A stretch of 64,000 nucleotides of DNA, from assembly GCA_021155205.1 (NCBI GenBank), contig JAJNPS010000010.1, positions 62,001 through 126,000 of the forward strand, read 5' to 3'. A program made the translations under genes and the position numbers. The stretch comes from Rhodobacterales bacterium. GTDB lineage: Bacteria; Pseudomonadota; Alphaproteobacteria; Rhodobacterales; Rhodobacteraceae. The stretch's first letter is position 1. Every line of letters begins with the position of its first letter. Of this stretch, positions 26,179 through 35,477 are shown piece by piece. The notes under the pieces were generated by a model that did no database searches, was not told the origin of the DNA, and saw only the letters and a program-made list of their open reading frames with translations.

Positions 26179-29100
26179 ATGAACTTTTCCGCCTGGTCGA
26201 TCCGAAATCCCGTTGCGCCGCTTTTGGCGTTCTTTCTGCTCTTGGTGCTGGGCTGGCAGTCCTTTGTGACCCTGCCGATCACGCGCTTTCCCAATATCGA
26301 CGTGCCGCTGGTGGCCATCAGCGTTGTGCAACCGGGTGCGGCGCCGTCAGAAATGGAAAGCCAGATCACCAAGGAAATCGAGGATGCGGTGGCGGGCCTG
26401 ACCGGGGTCAAGAACGTCACCTCGAACGTGACGGACGGGCTGTCCACCACGGCGGTTGAATTCCGCATGGACGTGGCGACCGACAAGGCGGTGCAGGATG
26501 TCAAGGATGCCATCGACCAGATTGTCGGCAACCTGCCCGGCAATGTCGAGACGCCGACCGTCACCAAGATCGACGTCGAGGGCGGCGCGATCATGACCTT
26601 TGCTGTGTCGGCACCGAACAAGACGCTGGAAGAGCTGTCCTGGTTTATCGATGACACCATCGCGCGGGCGCTGCAAGGTCGTCCCGGCATCGGGCGGATC
26701 ACCCGCATCGGCGGCGCGGACCGCGAGATCAGGATCGAGCTTGACCCGTTGTTGCTCGATGGTTACGGCGTCACCGCGCAGGCCGTCAGCGCCCAGATCG
26801 CCGCGACCAACGCCAACCTCGGCGCGGGCGAACTGGAGGGCGAAAGCTCCAAGCAGATCATCCGTACCCTTGGCAACAGCGACACCGTCGAGGCGCTGGC
26901 GGGCATGACCATCGCCCTGCCCTCCGGGCGCTTTGTGCGCCTGTCCGACCTGGGCGCGGTCAAGGACAGTTATGCCGACCTGCGATCCTTTGCCCGCGTG
27001 GACGGCAAGGGATCGGTGGCGTTCGCGGTGTTTCGATCCAAGGGCGCGTCCGAGATTTCGGTGGCCGAAACCACCAATGCGGCGCTGGAGGGAATCCGCA
27101 AGGCCAATCCCGATGTGCAGATCGACCTGGTCGACGATTCCGTATTCTACACCTACGGCAACTACGAGGCAGCACTTGCAACGCTGGTGGAGGGCGCGAT
27201 CCTGGCGATCCTGGTCGTGCTGCTCTTCCTGCGCAACTGGCGCGCAACGCTGATTTCGGCGGTGGCACTGCCCCTGTCGGCCATTCCGACCTTCTGGGCG
27301 ATGGACCTGCTGGGGTTCTCGCTGAACCTCGTGTCGTTCCTTGCGATGACGCTGGCGACCGGCATTCTGGTTGACGACGCCATCGTGGAGATCGAGAACA
27401 TCCAGCGCCACATCCGCATGGGCAAGACACCCTACCGCGCCGCGATCGAGGCTGCGGACGAAATCGGTCTGGCCGTCATTGCCACCTCTGCCACCATCGT
27501 CGCAGTCTTTGTCCCGGTCAGCTTCATGCCCGGCATTCCGGGGCAGTACTTCCGGCAGTTTGGCCTGACGGTCGCCATCGCGGTGATCTTTTCGTTGCTG
27601 GTCGCGCGCCTGATCACGCCGATGATGGCCGCCTACCTGATGCGCGCCAAGGATGCCGAGGAACACGCCCAGAAGGACGGCGCCATCATGCGCGGCTACC
27701 TTTGGTTCGTGTCGCAATCGACAAAGGTGTGGAAAATCCCCGGCCTGCCGGTCAGGTTCGGCAACTATTACCTGACCGTGGTCGCCTCGATCGCCATCGT
27801 GATCTTTTCGGTGATGGCGATGCTGGCGGTTCCCGGAAACCTGTTCCCGCCGGATGACGAAAGCCGGTTCTCGCTGTCGGTGGAAATTCCGCCGGGATCG
27901 ACGCTGGACGACACTGACCGCGTGACCGAACAGATGCGCCAGGCGATCAGCGGCATCGACGGTGTCAGCCGCGTTCTGGTGATCGGCGGATCGACGCCCT
28001 TGGGCGAACGCGACATCCGCATGGCGACCTTTACCGTCATTCTGAACCGTGCCGACAACGGTTTTGCGCGCAAGTTTTCCGATCTGGGGCAGAAACTGCC
28101 GCTGATCGGCCCGCTGTTGCCACAGGCAGCGGTCAAGGGCCGCGTGCGGCCGCAAGAACAGATCGAGCGCGAGGTGAGCGCGGCACTCGCCAGCGTTCCC
28201 GACATCCGCCAGTTCAAGATCGGCGGACCGGGCGGGGGCAGCCGGCCCTTCTCCTATTCGATCCTTTCCAATGACGAGCAGGACCTGAACGTCGCGATCA
28301 AGAAGCTGGAGGATGCGCTGCGCCCCGAGGAAGCGTTTTTGCGCAACGTCTCGACCGAAAGCGCCCTGCCCCGCCCCGAAGTGCAGATCACACCGCGAAC
28401 CGACGAGGCCGCCCGTCTGGGCGTGACGGCGCAGGCGATAGCCTCGGTCGTCCGCGTGGCCACCATCGGCGACAATGACGCGGCATTGGGCAAGCTGTCG
28501 ATCGACAACCGCCTGGTGCCGATCCGGGTGCAGATGAACGAGGCAGCACGCGGCGATCTCGAACGTATCAAATCCATGCGGGTGCCCACCTCGACAGGTG
28601 CGACGGTGCCGCTGTCGGCAGTGGCTGAGATCAACATTGCAGATGGTCCGTCGATCGTGGAGCGTCTGAACCGCCAGCGGGTGGCGACGCTGGGCGCTGA
28701 CCTTGCGCCGGGCAAGGTGCTTGATCAGGCGACGGCGCGGTTCAACGAGATTCTGCCGACGCTCAACCTGCCGCCCACCGTCACGATCCGCCCTTCGGGC
28801 GATGCCGAGGTGCAAGGCGAGCTTTTCTCAAGCTTCATCAACGCGATGGTGCTGGGCGTCCTGCTGATGCTGATGGTCCTGATCCTGCTGTTCCGGTCGG
28901 TCCTCCAGCCGATCACGATCATCTTCTCGCTGCTTCTGTCGGTGGGCGGCGTGGCAGCGGCGCTGATCATCACGCAAAATCCCCTGTCGATGCCGGTGCT
29001 GATCGGCATCCTGATGCTGATGGGGATCGTGTCCAAGAACGCGATCCTGCTGATCGACTTTGCCATCGAGATGCGCGCGCGCGGCATGTCCCGTCTGGCC

Positions 29101-29511
29101 GCAGTGGTCGAGGCCGGGCACAAGCGGGCGCGACCCATCGTGATGACGTCCATCGCGATGTCGGCGGGCATGCTGCCCTCGGCGCTGGGTGTCGGCGAAG
29201 GCGGGTCGTTCCGTGCGCCGATGGCGATCGCGGTGACGGGAGGCATCATCGTGTCGACCATCCTCAGCCTGGTCGTGGTGCCGTCCTTCTATCTGATGAT
29301 GGATGACATCAGCCGCATCCTGGCCGGGATCTTTTCGCGGATGATCGGCAAAAAGGATGTCGAGGCCGAAGCCCCCTCGCCCGAAGTCCTGGCCGAACGG
29401 ATCGCGGCGCGCGACGGCGATGTATCGCTGCTGAACGCGCGGATCAGCGATCTGGAAGAACGGATGAACAAGCGCCGCGGCCCGGGTGCGACGCTGCACG
29501 TCGCAGAGTGA
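26179..29511 (+). CDS. RND efflux transporter, HAE1/AcrB type
   Basis: This 1110-residue inner-membrane proton antiporter has the RND pattern: TM1 at residues about 12–32, a large periplasmic loop, and TM2–6 from about 335. The proton-relay Asp pair is in TM4 (ATGILVDDAIVEIENI). A second periplasmic loop and TM8–12 follow, with LMGIVSKNAILLIDFA. A charged coiled tail (LLNARISDLEERMNKRR) extends it beyond the usual ~1040 residues. It should pump hydrophobic or amphiphilic compounds from the periplasm. It is co-transcribed with the adaptor and regulated by the upstream TetR protein. Confidence 0.96.
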   Translation: MNFSAWSIRNPVAPLLAFFLLLVLGWQSFVTLPITRFPNIDVPLVAISVVQPGAAPSEMESQITKEIEDAVAGLTGVKNVTSNVTDGLSTTAVEFRMDVATDKAVQDVKDAIDQIVGNLPGNVETPTVTKIDVEGGAIMTFAVSAPNKTLEELSWFIDDTIARALQGRPGIGRITRIGGADREIRIELDPLLLDGYGVTAQAVSAQIAATNANLGAGELEGESSKQIIRTLGNSDTVEALAGMTIALPSGRFVRLSDLGAVKDSYADLRSFARVDGKGSVAFAVFRSKGASEISVAETTNAALEGIRKANPDVQIDLVDDSVFYTYGNYEAALATLVEGAILAILVVLLFLRNWRATLISAVALPLSAIPTFWAMDLLGFSLNLVSFLAMTLATGILVDDAIVEIENIQRHIRMGKTPYRAAIEAADEIGLAVIATSATIVAVFVPVSFMPGIPGQYFRQFGLTVAIAVIFSLLVARLITPMMAAYLMRAKDAEEHAQKDGAIMRGYLWFVSQSTKVWKIPGLPVRFGNYYLTVVASIAIVIFSVMAMLAVPGNLFPPDDESRFSLSVEIPPGSTLDDTDRVTEQMRQAISGIDGVSRVLVIGGSTPLGERDIRMATFTVILNRADNGFARKFSDLGQKLPLIGPLLPQAAVKGRVRPQEQIEREVSAALASVPDIRQFKIGGPGGGSRPFSYSILSNDEQDLNVAIKKLEDALRPEEAFLRNVSTESALPRPEVQITPRTDEAARLGVTAQAIASVVRVATIGDNDAALGKLSIDNRLVPIRVQMNEAARGDLERIKSMRVPTSTGATVPLSAVAEINIADGPSIVERLNRQRVATLGADLAPGKVLDQATARFNEILPTLNLPPTVTIRPSGDAEVQGELFSSFINAMVLGVLLMLMVLILLFRSVLQPITIIFSLLLSVGGVAAALIITQNPLSMPVLIGILMLMGIVSKNAILLIDFAIEMRARGMSRLAAVVEAGHKRARPIVMTSIAMSAGMLPSALGVGEGGSFRAPMAIAVTGGIIVSTILSLVVVPSFYLMMDDISRILAGIFSRMIGKKDVEAEAPSPEVLAERIAARDGDVSLLNARISDLEERMNKRRGPGATLHVAE

Positions 29512-29694
29512 TGCCGGACTGATCGCTTAAAGGGGAGGGTTGCCCGGCAGCCGGCGGCATCCCTTTGGGGTCAATCCGCCGGACCCAGGTCGCACCGGCC
29601 CGGAAAGAACCGGCCTTCAAGCGTCGCTTTCATGCACGGCCATCCGCCCCCGGCATCCTAGCCTTGGCAGCAGCCCAGCCCGCAGGTCGCGCCG

Positions 29695-31728
29695 ATGTCC
29701 AACGATCCCCTTTTGCAGCCCTACCGGCTAAAGCACCTGACGCTGCGCAACCGGATCATGACCACCAGCCACGAGCCGGCCTATCCCGAGGACGGGATGC
29801 CGAAGGACCGCTATCGCCTTTATCATCTGGAACGCGCCAGGGCGGGCGTGGCACTGACGATGACGGCCGGATCGGCGGCGGTGTCAAAGGACAGTCCTCC
29901 CGTCTTCAACAACATCCTCGCCTACAAGGACGAGGTCGTGCCCTGGATGAGGCGGCTGGCCGATGACTGCCACGCAGCGGGCGCGGCCGTGATGATCCAG
30001 TTGACGCATCTCGGCCGCCGCACCCGCTGGGACAAGGGCGACTGGCTGCCTGTCGTGGCGCCCGGCAAGTCCCGCGAACCCAGCCACCGCGCGTTCCCGA
30101 AAGTCATCGAGGACTGGGACATTGCCCGCATCATCGCCGACTATGCCGATGCGGCAGAACGGATGCAGGCGGCAGGCCTCGATGGGGTGGAGTTCGAATG
30201 CTACGGGCATCTGATGGACCAGTTCGTCAGCCCCCTGACCAATGATCTGGAGACCCCCTATGGCGGGTCGTTTGACAACCGCATCCGGTTTGCGATGGAG
30301 GTTCTGGCGGCCTGCCGCGCCCGCGTGGGGGGCACATTCCTGCTCGGGGTCCGCTACACCGCCGATGAAGTGGAACCCGGCGGGCTGACGGCGGATGAGG
30401 GCATCGAGATGGCCCGGCGGTTCAAGGCCAGCGGTCTGGTCGATTTCCTCAACATCATCCGGGGACGCATCCATACCGATGCGGCCCTGACCGACGTGAT
30501 TCCGGTGCAGGGGATGAAGTCCGCGCCGCATCTGGATTTCGCCGGCCGCATCCGGGCCGAGGTCGGCATGCCCACCTTCCACGCCGCGCGCATTCCCGAT
30601 GTCGCGACCGCCCGCCATGCCGTGCAGTCGGGACAGTTGGACATGGTCGGCATGACCCGCGCCCACATGGCCGACCCGCATATCGTGCGCAAGATCATCG
30701 AAGGCCGCGAGGCGGACATCCGGCCTTGCGTGGGTGCCACCTACTGCCTTGACCGCATCTATCAGGGCGGCATGGCGCTCTGCATCCACAACCCCGCCAC
30801 GGGGCGCGAAGAAACAATGCCGCATGACATTGCGCCCGCCAGAACGCGCAAACAAGTCGTCGTCGTTGGTGCAGGCCCGGCGGGGCTGGAGGCGGCACGT
30901 GTCGCGGCGGAACGCGGGCATCAGGTGACAGTGTTCGAGGCGGCGGACCAGCCTGGCGGGCAAGTGCGCCTGACCGCCCAAACCAGGCGCCGGGCCGAGA
31001 TGATCGGCATCATCGACTGGCGCATGGCGCAATGCGCGGCGAAGGGCGTGGCGTTTCACTTCAACACCTGGGCAGAAGCCAATGACGTGATGGTACTTTC
31101 CCCGGATGTGGTGATCGTGGCCACGGGGGGGCTGCCGGAAAAGGACGTGCTGGCGGCAGGCAATGACCTGACCGTCAGCGCCTGGGACATCCTGTCGGGC
31201 GACGTGAAGCCCGGCGCGTCGGTCCTGCTTTACGACGACGCGGGCGACCACACTGCGATGCAGGCCGCGCAGTTGCTGGCCGAGGCCGGGTCCGTGGTCG
31301 AGATCATGACCCCGGACCGCAGTTTTGCGCCGGAGGTGATGGGGATGAACCTCGTGCCCTACATGCGCGCGCTGCAAGACAAAGCGGTGACCTTCACCGT
31401 CACCTGGCGGCTGCATGGGGTCGAACGTGACGGCAACCGACTTCGCGCGGTGATCGGATCGGACTATTCCGACGTCCGCCAAACCCGTCATTTCGACCAG
31501 ATCGTTGTCAACCACGGCACCCAGCCCAACGCGCAAATCTACTTTGACCTGAAACCCATGTCGGAGAATCTTGGTGCGCTGGATCATGATGCCCTGATCG
31601 CCGGACGCGCCCAGAGCGGTGGTGCAGGGCCAGAAGGCTTCCGTCTTTACCGCATTGGCGATGCTGTGGCCGCGCGCAACATCCATGCAGCCATTTACGA
31701 TGCCTTGCGTTTGGTCAAGGATGTCTGA
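29695..31728 (+). CDS. FMN/Fe–S/FAD oxidoreductase of the trimethylamine dehydrogenase–dienoyl-CoA reductase family; probable N-demethylase
   Basis: This 677-residue protein has an N-terminal old-yellow-enzyme barrel (about residues 1–330; LTHLGRRTRW, FECYGHLMDQFVSPLTNDL). An Fe–S segment follows, RPCVGATYCLDR then a Cys 12 residues later. Next come two Rossmann domains (VVVVGAGPAGLEAARVAAERG). Family members oxidise amines or enones; close relatives in Rhodobacteraceae are often called N-methylproline demethylase, from proline-betaine pathways. The Fe–S motif lacks the second of four cysteines of trimethylamine dehydrogenase (Ala in its place). It is followed within 3 bp by a nitrilase-family gene, so they are likely co-transcribed. 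Confidence 0.88.
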   Translation: MSNDPLLQPYRLKHLTLRNRIMTTSHEPAYPEDGMPKDRYRLYHLERARAGVALTMTAGSAAVSKDSPPVFNNILAYKDEVVPWMRRLADDCHAAGAAVMIQLTHLGRRTRWDKGDWLPVVAPGKSREPSHRAFPKVIEDWDIARIIADYADAAERMQAAGLDGVEFECYGHLMDQFVSPLTNDLETPYGGSFDNRIRFAMEVLAACRARVGGTFLLGVRYTADEVEPGGLTADEGIEMARRFKASGLVDFLNIIRGRIHTDAALTDVIPVQGMKSAPHLDFAGRIRAEVGMPTFHAARIPDVATARHAVQSGQLDMVGMTRAHMADPHIVRKIIEGREADIRPCVGATYCLDRIYQGGMALCIHNPATGREETMPHDIAPARTRKQVVVVGAGPAGLEAARVAAERGHQVTVFEAADQPGGQVRLTAQTRRRAEMIGIIDWRMAQCAAKGVAFHFNTWAEANDVMVLSPDVVIVATGGLPEKDVLAAGNDLTVSAWDILSGDVKPGASVLLYDDAGDHTAMQAAQLLAEAGSVVEIMTPDRSFAPEVMGMNLVPYMRALQDKAVTFTVTWRLHGVERDGNRLRAVIGSDYSDVRQTRHFDQIVVNHGTQPNAQIYFDLKPMSENLGALDHDALIAGRAQSGGAGPEGFRLYRIGDAVAARNIHAAIYDALRLVKDV

Positions 31729-31731
31729 CGC

Positions 31732-32553
31732 ATGGCCAAAGGGCGCCTGCGACTTGATGGGAACGCGATGACACAAGCAACCGAAGCGCCCCTGCGGCTG
31801 GCGTTCCTGCAAACCCCTTCACCGATGGGCGACATTGCCCTCGGGCTGGCAACCCTGACCCAGGCACTGCAAGCGGCCGGCGCTGCGGGTGCCAGGATGC
31901 TGGTAGCGCCCGAGACCTATCTGCCCGGCTACAACCAGCCCGATGTCGCGACACGTGCCTTGCCACGCGACGGGGATTGGGCCGACGTCCTGTCCTCCGC
32001 CTGTCGCGACGCCGGTTGCGGCCTGTGCGTGGGATATGCCGAGCGGGACGGCGGCCGCGTCCACAACGCTGCCCTGGCGTTCAGCCCCACCGGGCAACGC
32101 CTTGCAGATTATCGCAAAATCCAGCTTTACGGCCCCCGCGAAAAGGCGATCTACACGCCCGGCGATGCCTATACGACGTTCGACCTCGACGGGGTCAAGA
32201 CCGCGATCCTGATCTGCTACGACGTGGAGTTCGCGCCCCATGTTGCGGCGCTTGCGGCGCAGGGCGTGACGTTGATCCTGACACCGACCGCGAACATGGA
32301 GCCATTCCATCATGTCGTCCGCGCAACGGTCCCCGCGATGGCCGCGAACCATGCCATGCGGATTGTCTATGCAAATTATTGCGGCGTGGAGGGCGATCTG
32401 ACCTATCTCGGCGGATCGCTGGTTGCCGCCGAGGATGGATCGGTCGTGGCACAGGCCGGCCGTGGCCCTGCCCTGATCATCGCAGACATGCCGGAGAACC
32501 TGAACCGCGACCTGCTCTATACCCAGGCCGCCGACTATCGCCCGATCACCTAA
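31732..32553 (+). CDS. Carbon–nitrogen hydrolase (nitrilase superfamily)
   Basis: This 273-residue enzyme has the Glu–Lys–Cys triad of the nitrilase superfamily: LVAPETYLPGYN, ADYRKIQLYGP and ILICYDVEFAPHV. Members hydrolyse amides, ureido compounds or nitriles; R-amidase and N-carbamoyl-putrescine amidase types are close in size. The substrate is unknown; adjacency to an N-demethylase-like gene suggests an amide or amine-derived compound. The ATG at 31732 has AAGGA ten bases upstream; another ATG at 31768 would remove 12 residues and fits the family's N-terminus better. The gene converges with the Gfo/Idh/MocA gene. Confidence 0.88.
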   Translation: MAKGRLRLDGNAMTQATEAPLRLAFLQTPSPMGDIALGLATLTQALQAAGAAGARMLVAPETYLPGYNQPDVATRALPRDGDWADVLSSACRDAGCGLCVGYAERDGGRVHNAALAFSPTGQRLADYRKIQLYGPREKAIYTPGDAYTTFDLDGVKTAILICYDVEFAPHVAALAAQGVTLILTPTANMEPFHHVVRATVPAMAANHAMRIVYANYCGVEGDLTYLGGSLVAAEDGSVVAQAGRGPALIIADMPENLNRDLLYTQAADYRPIT

Positions 32554-33605
32554 AGCTTGATCGCACGACCGCCTTGGGCATCGGACTCTGACGCGGCATC
32601 GAGGATGCGCTGCAACTTGGCCGCCCGTGCGAAATCGGGATTGGCGACGCCTTCGCCCCGGATCGCCGCGACAAAGCGTTCATACACCGTCGGGCGCTGA
32701 CTTGCCTCGACCGGCTCCCACGTCGCGGTCTTTACATTGTCGCCAAGACAGGCGTTCAGGCGGCTGACATTGTTCTCGAACAGGACTTCAATACCGCCCT
32801 TCAACCCATAGAGCCGCAAGCGCAAATCGTTCAGATGCCCGGCAGCGAACCGGGTCGCGGTCACTGTCCCGAGCGCACCGTTCGACAGCCGCACCTGCAT
32901 CGTGGCGCTGTCATTGGCATCCAGCACATAATCCCCGATCTTGCCGCCCGGTGCCTTGTCAAACGTGACAAGCTGTCCCGACACCTCGGTCACGTCCAGG
33001 TCCGCGACAAAGGTCGCAAAGTCCAGGATATGGATGCCGATGTCGCCCAGAACCCCCTTGGACCCATGCGCCGTCGACAGCCGCCACAGCCATTGCGGCT
33101 GCGAGAACCATTCGCCCCAGGACGTCTGCACCAGCCAGCTTTGCAGATAGGACGCCTCAAGGTGGCGGATGTCGCCGATCGCCCCTTCGGCCACCAGTTC
33201 GGCGGCGCGCTGCAGCGCGGGCACGTTGCGATAGGTCAGGTTGACCATGTTGACGACACCCGCGCGGGCGGCGGCCTCGGCCATCTCGACCGCGTCGGCA
33301 GCATTGGTGGCAAGCGGCTTTTCGCACAGGACATGCTTGCCTGCCTTCAGGACCGGCATCGTGGTGGGATAGTGCGCCGCGTCGGGGGTGACGTTGGTCA
33401 CGGCATCGAACTGACCCCAGGCCAGCGCTTCATCAACAGAGGCGAAGCTGTTGGCGATGTTGTGTTTCCTGCAAAACTCGGCCAGTTGCGCGGGGCGCGT
33501 GTCCACGCCACCGGCCAGCGTCACGCCAGGGATCCTGGCAAAGTTCTCGGCATGGTTGTTGGCCATGCCGCCGGTGCCAAGGATCAGCAAACGCACAGGT
33601 TTCAT
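32550..33605 (-). CDS. Gfo/Idh/MocA family oxidoreductase
   Basis: This 351-residue NAD(P)-dependent dehydrogenase has an N-terminal Rossmann motif (RLLILGTGGMANNHAENF) and the family's EKP motif (HVLCEKPLATNAADAVEMA). The C-terminal beta-sheet domain starts near residue 130. Such enzymes oxidise or reduce sugars, inositols or their derivatives. The ATG overlaps the stop of the thuA-like gene by one base (TGATG), so the two are translationally coupled. No sugar transporter is in view. Confidence 0.9.
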   Translation of the reverse strand: MKPVRLLILGTGGMANNHAENFARIPGVTLAGGVDTRPAQLAEFCRKHNIANSFASVDEALAWGQFDAVTNVTPDAAHYPTTMPVLKAGKHVLCEKPLATNAADAVEMAEAAARAGVVNMVNLTYRNVPALQRAAELVAEGAIGDIRHLEASYLQSWLVQTSWGEWFSQPQWLWRLSTAHGSKGVLGDIGIHILDFATFVADLDVTEVSGQLVTFDKAPGGKIGDYVLDANDSATMQVRLSNGALGTVTATRFAAGHLNDLRLRLYGLKGGIEVLFENNVSRLNACLGDNVKTATWEPVEASQRPTVYERFVAAIRGEGVANPDFARAAKLQRILDAASESDAQGGRAIKL

Positions 33606-34390
33606 CAGCGCATTCCTTCCTGTCCATCATGATGCAGACGCGGACCACGCTCGACGATCGGTTCCAGTGCCTTGTCGACCGGCACATTGGGTGCCGCAGA
33701 GGCGTTCACGATGCGCGCCGCCGGATTGTGCGCCCAATGCACGCCGTTGCGGATCACGCGCTGGACATTGGCGTCGTGATAGGTCGGATAGGTCTCGTGG
33801 CCCGGACGGAAATAGAACACCGACCCTGCGCCCCGTTTGTAGGTCAGGCCGGACCGGAACACCTCGCCGCCCTGGAACCAGCTGACGAACACCGTTTCCA
33901 TCGGGTCAGGCACGCCAAAGGGCTCGCCGTACATTTCCTCGTTCTCCAACTCGAAATGGTCGGGCAGCCCCGCCGCAATCGGGTGGCTGCGGCTGGTCAG
34001 CCAGATGCGTTCGCGCTCGCCCGCCTCGCGCCAGGTGAGATTGCAGGGCGTGCCCATCAGCCGCTTGAATGGCTTGGAGAAATGCGCCGAATGCAGGAAA
34101 ATCATCCCCATCCCCCCCCAGACGGCGTTGCAGACGCGATCGACCACCGCATCCTGCACCTCGCCATGGGCGGCATGGCCCCACCAGACCAGCACATCGG
34201 TTTCCGCCAGCCGCAGATCGGTCAGGCCATGCTCGGGGTCCTGCAAGGTCACGGTCCCGGCCCTGATCCCCTTGTCCGCGTTCAGCGCATCGGCAATGCA
34301 GCCATGCATCCCCTTGGGATAGATCCCCGCCACGATCCTGTTTTTCTGCTCGTGGACATTCTCGCCGAAAACCGTCACCCGGATTGCCAT
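33605..34390 (-). CDS. ThuA-like (trehalose utilisation) domain protein
   Basis: This 261-residue protein belongs to the ThuA family, a class I glutamine-amidotransferase-like fold: IRVTVFGENVHEQ at the start, LVWWGHAAHGEV, FLHSAHFSKPF and VFYFRPGHETYPTYHD. ThuA/ThuB pairs support trehalose or related disaccharide catabolism in rhizobia, with ThuB being a Gfo/Idh/MocA enzyme, and this is the arrangement here. The start at 34390 has TGGAG seven bases upstream. A LacI-type operator lies just upstream. The role of ThuA itself is not firmly known. Confidence 0.88.
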   Translation of the reverse strand: MAIRVTVFGENVHEQKNRIVAGIYPKGMHGCIADALNADKGIRAGTVTLQDPEHGLTDLRLAETDVLVWWGHAAHGEVQDAVVDRVCNAVWGGMGMIFLHSAHFSKPFKRLMGTPCNLTWREAGERERIWLTSRSHPIAAGLPDHFELENEEMYGEPFGVPDPMETVFVSWFQGGEVFRSGLTYKRGAGSVFYFRPGHETYPTYHDANVQRVIRNGVHWAHNPAARIVNASAAPNVPVDKALEPIVERGPRLHHDGQEGMR

Positions 34391-34412
34391 GGGGCCGCTC
34401 CAATCCTGCTGC

Positions 34413-34428
34413 TTCAAACCGCTTTGAA
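34413..34428. promoter_or_regulatory. LacI-family-type operator upstream of thuA
   Basis: TTCAAACCGCTTTGAA has 6-bp inverted arms TTCAAA/TTTGAA around CCGC and closely resembles LacI-family operators (central CG, A/T-rich arms). It begins 23 bases upstream of the thuA-like ATG. No LacI-type regulator gene is in the window, so the factor would be encoded elsewhere. Confidence 0.6.
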
Positions 34429-34570
34429 TGGGCTAGACCGCGCCTTGCGCAGCGTCAAGGGGCCGCTGCGGCGGCCATGGTGCGACAAGCCGGCACCACA
34501 AGCAAGGCGGCGATTTCCCGCCACGGACCGGACTGCGTCTTTCGGCGCCGCACCTTGTCCCGTGTTGCGA

Positions 34571-35467
34571 TCAGGCGGCCTCGCGTCGTGCCAGCACGCG
34601 CGCCATCGTCTCGCCCATCGCAGACGGGTTCGGGGCCACGGTGATCCCGGCGGCCTCCAGGATTTCCACCTTTTCCTGTGCGGATTCGCCGAAGGCAGAG
34701 ATGATCGCGCCGGCATGGCCCATCTTGCGGCCCTTGGGAGCCGACAGCCCGGCGATGTAGGCCACGACCGGCTTCTTCATATGGTCGCGCACGTAAGCCG
34801 CAGCTTCCGCTTCTTGCGGGCCGCCGATCTCGCCGATCATCATGATGGCGTCGGTTTCAGGATCTGCTTCAAACAGTTCCAGGATATCCTTGAAACTGCT
34901 TCCGTTAATGGGATCGCCGCCGATGCCGACCGAGGTGCTGACCCCGATCCCGAGCAGTTTCATCTGCGCCGCCGCCTCGTAGCCCAGCGTGCCCGACCGC
35001 CCGACGATCCCGACCCGTCCGGCCATGTAGATATGCGGCGGCATGATCCCCATGAAGCCGCGGCCGGGGCTGATGATCCCGGCGCAGTTCGGCCCGATCA
35101 GGCGCATCTTCCGTTCAAGAGGATAGCGGCGCAGGAACCGTTTCAGCCGCATCATGTCCTGGCTCGGGATGCCGTCGGTGACACAGACCGCCGTCTTGAT
35201 GCCTGCATCCGCCGCCTCCATGATCGCGTCGGCAGCAAAGGGCGGCGGCACGAAGACCAGCGACGCCTCGGCCCCGGTCGCCGCGACCGCCTCGCGCACG
35301 GTGTTGAAGAGAGAGCGGTCCAGATGCGTCTCGCCACCCTTGCCGGGGGTGACACCTCCCACGACGTTGGTGCCGTACTTGATCATGTCGGCGGCGTGAA
35401 AGGCGCCGATGCGCCCGGTGATGCCCTGGACGATGACGCGGGTTTTCTCGGTGATCAGGATGGCCAT
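34571..35467 (-). CDS. mtkB: Malate–CoA ligase alpha subunit (or succinyl-CoA synthetase alpha)
   Basis: This 298-residue subunit has the CoA-binding Rossmann segment (VIVQGITGRIGAFHAADMI), GPNCAGIISPG and the phosphohistidine loop (KGRKMGHAGAIIS). With the beta subunit it forms malyl-CoA or succinyl-CoA from the acid, CoA and ATP. Sequence alone does not separate malate thiokinase from SucD. The placement directly after serine–glyoxylate aminotransferase and malyl-CoA lyase genes makes malate–CoA ligase of the serine cycle much more likely. The gap to mtkA is 10 bp. Confidence 0.85.
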   Translation of the reverse strand: MAILITEKTRVIVQGITGRIGAFHAADMIKYGTNVVGGVTPGKGGETHLDRSLFNTVREAVAATGAEASLVFVPPPFAADAIMEAADAGIKTAVCVTDGIPSQDMMRLKRFLRRYPLERKMRLIGPNCAGIISPGRGFMGIMPPHIYMAGRVGIVGRSGTLGYEAAAQMKLLGIGVSTSVGIGGDPINGSSFKDILELFEADPETDAIMMIGEIGGPQEAEAAAYVRDHMKKPVVAYIAGLSAPKGRKMGHAGAIISAFGESAQEKVEILEAAGITVAPNPSAMGETMARVLARREAA

Positions 35468-35477
35468 GGGTGATACC

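Noticed and set aside
26347..28815. An 822-codon open frame antisense to the RND pump
   Set aside because: Same shadow effect; composition is atypical (very high His/Arg/Asp) and the pump gene is intact.
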